64,000 nucleotides of DNA from JACVRW01 sp963814095 (GTDB lineage: Bacteria > Actinomycetota > Thermoleophilia > Solirubrobacterales > Thermoleophilaceae). The stretch covers positions 186,001 through 250,000 of the forward strand of contig CAWFBT010000027.1 of NCBI GenBank assembly GCA_963814095.1, read 5' to 3'. The notes under the pieces are model-generated. The model saw only the letters and a program-made list of their open reading frames with translations. It was not told the DNA's origin and searched no databases. The translations under genes were made by a program, and so were the position numbers. Shown here in pieces: positions 59,084-64,000 of this stretch; positions within the stretch are counted from its first letter, which is position 1; each line of letters starts with the position of its first letter.

Positions 59084-60652
59084 TCACGAAGCGTCTTGCC
59101 GCCGAGCCGCGCCAGCGGCAGGAGCCCGCGCCGCAGCGCGCCCGGGCTTGTCGGCGTCGCGGCCGTACAGGAGCTTCGCCGAGGCCTGCATCGCCTTGCC
59201 GAGCGCCTCGTCGTAAGGGTGCCACCAGAAGTCGCGCGTGCGCGAGGGCTCCCAGGTCACGAGCTTGATGTTCACGCACTCGTAGAGGCCGAACTTCGAG
59301 TGCGAGCGCCCGAGCCCGGAGTCCTTGACGCCGCCCCAGGAGCAGGAGCAGGCGCCGTGGCTGAACATGTGGTCGTTGATCCAGACCATGCCGGACAGGA
59401 TGCGGCCGGCGATCCGCTCCCCCTTGGCCCGGTTCATCGTCCACACCGAGGCGCCGAGCCCGAAGGTCGAGTCGTTGGCGAGCGCGATCGCCTCGTCCTC
59501 GTCGCGCACGGTCACGATCGGCACGACGGGACCGAAGATCTCCTCGCGCATGATGCGCATGTCGTGCGTCACGCCGGTCAGGACCGCGGGCCGGTAGTAG
59601 GGCTCGTCGGGGCCCCCGCAGTGGAGGGTGGCGCCGCCTGCGACCGCGTCGTCGACGAGCTCCTTGACGAGCCGCAGCTGCTCGGGCGAGATCATCGGGC
59701 CGATCTCCGTCTCCCACTCGAGCGGATCGCCGACGCGCAGCTTGCCCGCGCCCTCGACGACGCCCTCTATGAAGCGCTCCGCCACGTCCTCGACCACGTA
59801 CACGCGCTCGATCCCCGAGCAGGTCTGGCCGGCGTTCGCGAAGCCGCCCCAGAGGCAGCCCGAGATGGCGTTCGGCAGGTTCGCGTCCGCGCAGACGATC
59901 ATCGGGTCCTTGCCGCCCAGCTCGAGCACCGACCCCTTCATGCGCCGGGCGCATTCCTCGCCCACGCCGCGGCCTACCTCGACCGAGCCCGTGAAGAAGA
60001 TCTTCGAGACGGTCGACTCGACGAGCGCCTGCCCGACCGCACCGCCGCCGTGGACGGTGCGCACGAGCCCCTCCGGGACGCCGGCCCGCTCGAACACCTC
60101 CTGAATACGCTGGCCGATCAGCGGCGTCAGCGAGGCGGGCTTGAGGACGACCCCGTTGCCGGCGAGCAGTGCGATCGCGACCTCGCCGAAGGGGATCGAC
60201 CACGGGTAGTTCCAGGGAGCGATCACGCCCACGACCCCGAGCGGCTCGTAGGTGAATCGCGCGCGCTTCTGCTTGATGAACACGGGCAGGGAGACGCGCT
60301 CGTCCGCGAGGATCCGCGGTCCGGCATCCGCCAGCCAGCGCAGGGAGTCGATCGTGGGGAGCAGCTCCATCACGTACGACTCGTTGATCGCCTTGCCCTG
60401 CTCGCGACTCAGCAGCTCGGCGAGCTCCTCGAGCTGGTCGATGATCGCCTGCGCCGCGCGGCGCATGTAGCGGGCGCGGTCGGCGAGCGGCAGCTGCGCC
60501 CAGAAGGGCTGGACGCTCGCCACGTCGTCGACGACGGCCTGGACCTCGTGCGGCGCGAGTGTCGGCACCGCCCCGAGGCGCGTCCCGTCAAGCGGACTGA
60601 ACGACTCGAGCTCGGGCAGGCGCTCGTCGACGGGGCTGACCGCGGCTTCCAT
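59084..60652 (-). CDS. NAD(P)-dependent aldehyde dehydrogenase
   Basis: A 522-residue ALDH. It has the cofactor/active-site motifs GVVGVIAPWNYPWSIPFGEVAIALLAGNGVVLKP, FTGSVEVGRGVGEECARRM, VLELGGKDPMIVC (general-base Glu) and NAGQTCSGIERVYVVED (catalytic Cys), plus EEIFGPVVPIVTV near the end. The long C-terminal tail (LLYGRDADKPGRAAARAPAAG) is lineage-specific. The substrate is not defined; it resembles succinate-semialdehyde/betaine-type ALDHs. ATG at 60650-60652, 9 bases after rarA's stop. Confidence 0.92.
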   Translation of the reverse strand: MEAAVSPVDERLPELESFSPLDGTRLGAVPTLAPHEVQAVVDDVASVQPFWAQLPLADRARYMRRAAQAIIDQLEELAELLSREQGKAINESYVMELLPTIDSLRWLADAGPRILADERVSLPVFIKQKRARFTYEPLGVVGVIAPWNYPWSIPFGEVAIALLAGNGVVLKPASLTPLIGQRIQEVFERAGVPEGLVRTVHGGGAVGQALVESTVSKIFFTGSVEVGRGVGEECARRMKGSVLELGGKDPMIVCADANLPNAISGCLWGGFANAGQTCSGIERVYVVEDVAERFIEGVVEGAGKLRVGDPLEWETEIGPMISPEQLRLVKELVDDAVAGGATLHCGGPDEPYYRPAVLTGVTHDMRIMREEIFGPVVPIVTVRDEDEAIALANDSTFGLGASVWTMNRAKGERIAGRILSGMVWINDHMFSHGACSCSWGGVKDSGLGRSHSKFGLYECVNIKLVTWEPSRTRDFWWHPYDEALGKAMQASAKLLYGRDADKPGRAAARAPAAGAARRQDAS

Positions 60653-60661
60653 GGCGGGGGA

Positions 60662-61999
60662 TTATTCCGCGTCTCGCCTGCGCGCCTTGCGGATGCGCGC
60701 CAGCCGCTCGCCCAACTCCGCCTCCTCGCCGTGCTCCGACAGCTCGAGGAAGCGCTCGCCGATCGCCTCGTCGGGCATCAGCTCCTGCTCCGCGACGCCC
60801 TCGGGATGCGAGTGCGGGTAGTCGTAGCCCACGCCGCGCCCCAGCTTCTTCGCGCCGGCGTACGCCGCACTCTGAAGTGCGGGCGGCGGGATCGGCACAC
60901 CGTGCTCGCGCACCCACTCGCGGGCGCGCCCGATCGCCTCGTAGGAGGCGTTCGACTTCGGGGCAAGCGCGAGATAGACGGCGGCCTGGGCGAGGTTGAG
61001 CGCAGCCTCCGGGAGCCCGACGTGCTCGACCGCCTGGGCGGCGGCCACCGCCACCTGTAGGGCGCGCGGGTCGGCGTTGCCGATGTCCTCGCTCGCCAGC
61101 ACGATCATCCGGCGCGCGATGAAGCGCGGGTCCTCGCCGCCCTCGAGCATCCCGGCCAGATAGATGAGCGAAGCGTCCGGGTCGGACCCGCGCGTCGACT
61201 TGATCCAGGCGGAGATCAGGTCGTAGTGCTTGTCGCCCTGCTTGTCGTAGAGGACGGCGCGGCGCTGCAGCGCGTCCTCCGCCACCGCGAGCGTGACCGT
61301 CCCGTCCGGGCCGACCGTCTCGGCCGCGAGCTCGAGCGCGCTGAGCGCCATGCGGGCGTCACCGCCGGCGCGTGCGGCGAGGAACTCGAGCGCGTCGTCC
61401 TTCACACCCGGCGGGTCCTGGATGCCGCGCTCATGGGCGAGCGAGCGTCGCAGCAGCTCGAGCACGTGCGTGTCCTCGAGCGCGTGCAGCTCGTAGATGC
61501 GGCAGCGCGACAGGAGAGCGGAGTTGACCTCGAAGAACGGGTTCTCCGTGGTCGCGCCCACGAGCACGACGAGCCCCTCCTCGACCGCGGGCAGCAGCGT
61601 GTCCTGCTGCGCCTTGTTGAAGCGGTGGATCTCGTCGAGGAAGAAGATGGTGCGCTCGCCGCTCGTCGTCCGCCGGTGCTCGGCGCGCGCCAGCACCTCG
61701 CGCACCTCGGCCCGCCCCGCCTTGACGGCCGACTCCTCCTCGAATGCCGCACGCGCGTTGACGGCGAGCATGCGCGCGAGCGTCGTCTTGCCCGTGCCGG
61801 GCGGTCCGTACAGGATCATCGAGTGCGGGCGACCCTCCTCGATCGCCGTGCGCAGCGCCGAGCCGCGTTCGAGCAGGTGTTCCTGGCCGGCGAACTCTCC
61901 GAGCGTGGCGGGCCGCATGCGCGCCGCGAGCGGCAGGTCGGCCGCATCGGCGGCCCCACCCTTCCGGGATGATTCCTCCAGATCGAAGAGCCGCTCCAT
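60662..61999 (-). CDS. rarA: Replication-associated recombination ATPase RarA/MgsA
   Basis: An AAA+ clamp-loader-like protein of 445 residues acting at stalled forks. It has LAARMRPATLGEFAGQEHLL, Walker A ILYGPPGTGKTTLARML, Walker B TIFFLDEIHRFNKAQQDTLLP, sensor LVGATTENPFFEVNSALLSR and the C-terminal MgsA domain (KGDKHYDLISAWIKSTRGSDPDASLIYLARM-like). The ATG at 61997-61999 lies two bases after the alpha/beta hydrolase stop. The frame stays open far upstream to 63967, a GC-bias artefact. Confidence 0.94.
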   Translation of the reverse strand: MERLFDLEESSRKGGAADAADLPLAARMRPATLGEFAGQEHLLERGSALRTAIEEGRPHSMILYGPPGTGKTTLARMLAVNARAAFEEESAVKAGRAEVREVLARAEHRRTTSGERTIFFLDEIHRFNKAQQDTLLPAVEEGLVVLVGATTENPFFEVNSALLSRCRIYELHALEDTHVLELLRRSLAHERGIQDPPGVKDDALEFLAARAGGDARMALSALELAAETVGPDGTVTLAVAEDALQRRAVLYDKQGDKHYDLISAWIKSTRGSDPDASLIYLAGMLEGGEDPRFIARRMIVLASEDIGNADPRALQVAVAAAQAVEHVGLPEAALNLAQAAVYLALAPKSNASYEAIGRAREWVREHGVPIPPPALQSAAYAGAKKLGRGVGYDYPHSHPEGVAEQELMPDEAIGERFLELSEHGEEAELGERLARIRKARRRDAE

Positions 62000-62001
62000 G
62001 C

Positions 62002-62799
62002 TCAGAGTCTGGCAGCGAGGAAGGCGGTCAGCGCCTGCGCGCAGCGTTCCGGCGCGTCCTCCCAGACGAAGTGCCCGGCGTCCTCGATCAGCACCAGCTC
62101 GGTGTCCGGCAGCTCGCGCTCGAAGCGGCGCGCCGTGGCCGGCGGGACGAACGGGTCCTGGGCGCCGAAGACGAGTAGTACGGGCACCTCGAGCGCCGCC
62201 AGCCTGCCCTCGTACGGCGCGATCTTCTCGAAGTCCATCGAGCGGTAGAAGTCGAGCTGAGCCTGGCGGCGGTCGTCGTCGCCGAACGCCTTCCAGTACT
62301 CGTCGATCGCCTGATCGCCGATCGCGCCCGAGAGCTGGCCGAGCATCAGCCCGAACGCCTCGCGGGTCGCGCCGGCCACGAACTCCTCGCCCTGGCCGGG
62401 GGTCCGCATCGCCTGCGCGAAGCCGTGCCACCTGCCGTCCGGGAAGAAGCCCGACGCGCTGATCACGAGCGCCTCGACCGCCTGCGGCTGCTCGCAGGCC
62501 CAGCGCAGCCCGATCAGGCCGCCCCAGTCGTGCATCACGGGCACGCAGCGCTCGATCCCGAGCTCCGCGCGCAGACGCTCGACCGAGTCGGCGTGGCGCT
62601 CCCAGGTCGCCGGCAGGTCGGCGGGCGAGTCGCCCAGCCCCGCGAGGTCGGGCGCGACGGCGCGCCAGCCCGCGTCGGCGAGCACCGGCAGCAGGTCGCG
62701 CCACATGTAGGACGACTCGGGGTAGCCGTGCAGCAGCAGCGCAACCGGCCCGTCGGGCGGCCCGGCCTCCCGGTATGCGAGACCGGCGGCGGTCGGCAT
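62002..62799 (-). CDS. Alpha/beta hydrolase, haloalkane dehalogenase/epoxide hydrolase-like
   Basis: A 265-residue hydrolase. The oxyanion motif HGYPESSYMW and the nucleophile elbow VMHDWGGLIGLRW carry Asp in place of Ser, the hallmark of epoxide hydrolases and haloalkane dehalogenases. The acid is in LLVFGAQDPFVP and the His in EDAGHFVWEDAPE. The real substrate is unknown. ATG at 62797-62799, divergent from the M20 gene by 34 bases. Confidence 0.88.
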   Translation of the reverse strand: MPTAAGLAYREAGPPDGPVALLLHGYPESSYMWRDLLPVLADAGWRAVAPDLAGLGDSPADLPATWERHADSVERLRAELGIERCVPVMHDWGGLIGLRWACEQPQAVEALVISASGFFPDGRWHGFAQAMRTPGQGEEFVAGATREAFGLMLGQLSGAIGDQAIDEYWKAFGDDDRRQAQLDFYRSMDFEKIAPYEGRLAALEVPVLLVFGAQDPFVPPATARRFERELPDTELVLIEDAGHFVWEDAPERCAQALTAFLAARL

Positions 62800-62833
62800 C
62801 GCCCCACTCTATGCGCTCCTTAGACTCCCGGTT

Positions 62834-64000
62834 GTGCCCGAGCGCGCCGCACTCGAGGGCCGCACGACAGAGCTCCTGCAGCGCCTCATTCGCTTCAACA
62901 CGGTCAACCCGCCGGGCGACGAGGGACCCGCCCAGGAGTGGCTCAAGGGCCTGCTCGAGGAGGCCGGCTTCGATTGCGTGCTGCTCGAAGAGGTGGCCGG
63001 GCGCCCGAACCTGGTCGCGCGCCTGGCGGCCGCCGCGGACGGCCCGACCCTGTGCCTGCTCGGCCACGTCGACACGGTGCCCGCCGACCCCGGCGACTGG
63101 CAGCTCGACCCGTGGTCCGGCGAGCTGCGCGACGGCTGCGTCTGGGGCCGCGGCGCCAAGGACATGAAGAGCCAGGTGGCGGCAGAGCTGGGGGCCGCGC
63201 TCGCGCTCGTCGCGGAGGGCTGGCGGCCCGAGGCGGGCGAGCTGAAGCTCGTCTTCACGGCCGATGAGGAGCGCGGCGCCAGGCACGGAGCGCAGTGGCT
63301 GTGCGCGGAGCAACCGGATCACGTGCGCGCCGACCTCGTGGTCAACGAGGGCGCCGGCGAGCTGATCCGCCACGGCGACCGGCGCGTCTACGGCGTCTGC
63401 GTGGCGGAAAAGGGCGTCTTCCGCTTCACGCTCTCGACCAGCGGGCGCGCCGGGCACGCCTCGGTGCCGCGCATCGGCGACAACGCGCTCGTGAAGATGG
63501 CGCCGGTGCTCAGCGCGCTGGCCGACGGCCGCTCCCGGCTGATCGCCTCGCCGGAGACGGAGGCGCTGCTGGCCGAGCTCGGGCTCGACCCGGGCGACCT
63601 TGACGGCGCGCTCGCGGAGCTCGAGACGACCAACCCGGCCGTCGCGGTGCTGCTCGAGCCGATGCTGTGCGTGACGCTGACCCCGACCGTGATCGAGGCA
63701 TCCCAGGCCATCAACGTGGTGCCGGCGCACGCGCGGCTCGAGGTGGACTGCCGCGTCCCGCCCGAGCTCGGAGAGGAGGCGGTCCTGGAGGCGGTGCGGC
63801 AGACGCTCGGCGAGAACGGCTTCGAGATCGGATTCGGGGAGACGATCGTCGGCAACCGCTCGCCTGTCGAGACCCCGCTGATGGATTCGATCCGCCGCTT
63901 CGTCGAGCGTGAGGATCCCGGCGCCGCGGCCGCCCCGGTCGTGATGAGCGGGTTCTCGGACTCGCACTGGTGGCGCAAGGCGTTCCCGGACTGCGTCGCG
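62834..64000 (+). CDS. M20-family metallopeptidase/deacylase, 3' end outside window
   Basis: The frame opens at GTG 62834-62836 and runs off the right edge. It has LLQRLIRFNTVNPPGDEGPAQEW, the metal-binding CLLGHVDTVPADP, WGRGAKDMKSQVAAELGAAL, FTADEERGARHGAQW (catalytic Glu pair), and a dimerisation domain with SGRAGHASVPRIGDNALVKMA. The group includes ArgE/DapE-type deacylases and dipeptidases; substrate undetermined. No start earlier in frame looks better. Confidence 0.88.
   Translation, partial: MPERAALEGRTTELLQRLIRFNTVNPPGDEGPAQEWLKGLLEEAGFDCVLLEEVAGRPNLVARLAAAADGPTLCLLGHVDTVPADPGDWQLDPWSGELRDGCVWGRGAKDMKSQVAAELGAALALVAEGWRPEAGELKLVFTADEERGARHGAQWLCAEQPDHVRADLVVNEGAGELIRHGDRRVYGVCVAEKGVFRFTLSTSGRAGHASVPRIGDNALVKMAPVLSALADGRSRLIASPETEALLAELGLDPGDLDGALAELETTNPAVAVLLEPMLCVTLTPTVIEASQAINVVPAHARLEVDCRVPPELGEEAVLEAVRQTLGENGFEIGFGETIVGNRSPVETPLMDSIRRFVEREDPGAAAAPVVMSGFSDSHWWRKAFPDCVA

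Noticed and set aside
60662..63967. Open frame of about 1100 codons on the minus strand
   Set aside because: Only the last 445 codons (rarA) look like protein; the upstream part lies antisense to the M20 gene and over the hydrolase with biased residues, a GC-content artefact.

Overview
The window is a 64 kb piece of a very GC-rich bacterial chromosome. Ribosome-binding sites look like GGAGG, GTG starts are frequent, and genes are packed tightly with many 4-base start/stop overlaps. Gene content (purA, dnaB, rplI, rpsR, ssb and rpsF in a row; an actinobacterial-type c-di-AMP riboswitch; TreT-type trehalose synthase; a response regulator, kinase and HtrA operon) suggests a deep-branching actinomycete, perhaps Thermoleophilia/Solirubrobacterales. 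The lineage is inferred from gene content only. I see no prophage, insertion sequence, CRISPR array, rRNA operon or origin; this is housekeeping chromosome.

Layout. 0-6 kb: RDD membrane protein (cut by the window edge), then a replication and ribosome operon on the minus strand (rpsF, ssb, rpsR, rplI, dnaB, a DnaC-like loader, purA). 6-14 kb: a frameshifted proline-rich protein, an S1 protease, an RsbW-like protein with TreT and OtsA, and a response regulator, histidine kinase and HtrA operon. 14-26 kb: cell envelope genes (degenerate M28-like membrane protein, thiL, class A PBP, MscS, PIG-V-like glycosyltransferase, HAD, CPBP protease, L,D-transpeptidase) and an M23 endopeptidase behind a c-di-AMP riboswitch. 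26-34 kb: pyrE, nudC, UspA, MarR, Mn-catalase, two GNATs, LysR, an alpha/beta hydrolase, an S1 protease and tRNA-Arg(CCU). 34-43 kb: LysM/VanY peptidase, thiI, galT, a GNAT, a TlpA-like lipoprotein, a large DEAH helicase, mntH and mntR. 43-53 kb: tetrapyrrole and cytochrome c genes (cobA-hemD fusion, hemC, hemA, ccmABCD) with two sigma factors. 53-64 kb: GDPD, Ohr, a methyltransferase, TetR, moaC and mogA, a siroheme-type dehydrogenase, aldehyde dehydrogenase, rarA, an alpha/beta hydrolase and an M20 peptidase cut by the window end.

How the genes fit together. Uroporphyrinogen synthesis (hemA, hemC, cobA-hemD), siroheme formation (Met8/CysG-N-like) and heme export for cytochrome c maturation (ccmABCD) are nearly all present. 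Cell wall enzymes (PBP, L,D-transpeptidase, M23, VanY) form another theme. The M23 gene is probably tied to c-di-AMP level, and the manganese importer is paired with its own DtxR-type regulator.

Two window-wide patterns stand out. Seven loci carry frame breaks, and almost every break is repaired by restoring one CG dinucleotide in a short CGCG run, which points to a systematic sequence error or a specific mutational process. Five convergent gene pairs end on the same CTAG tetranucleotide, so each stop codon is also the stop of the opposite gene.
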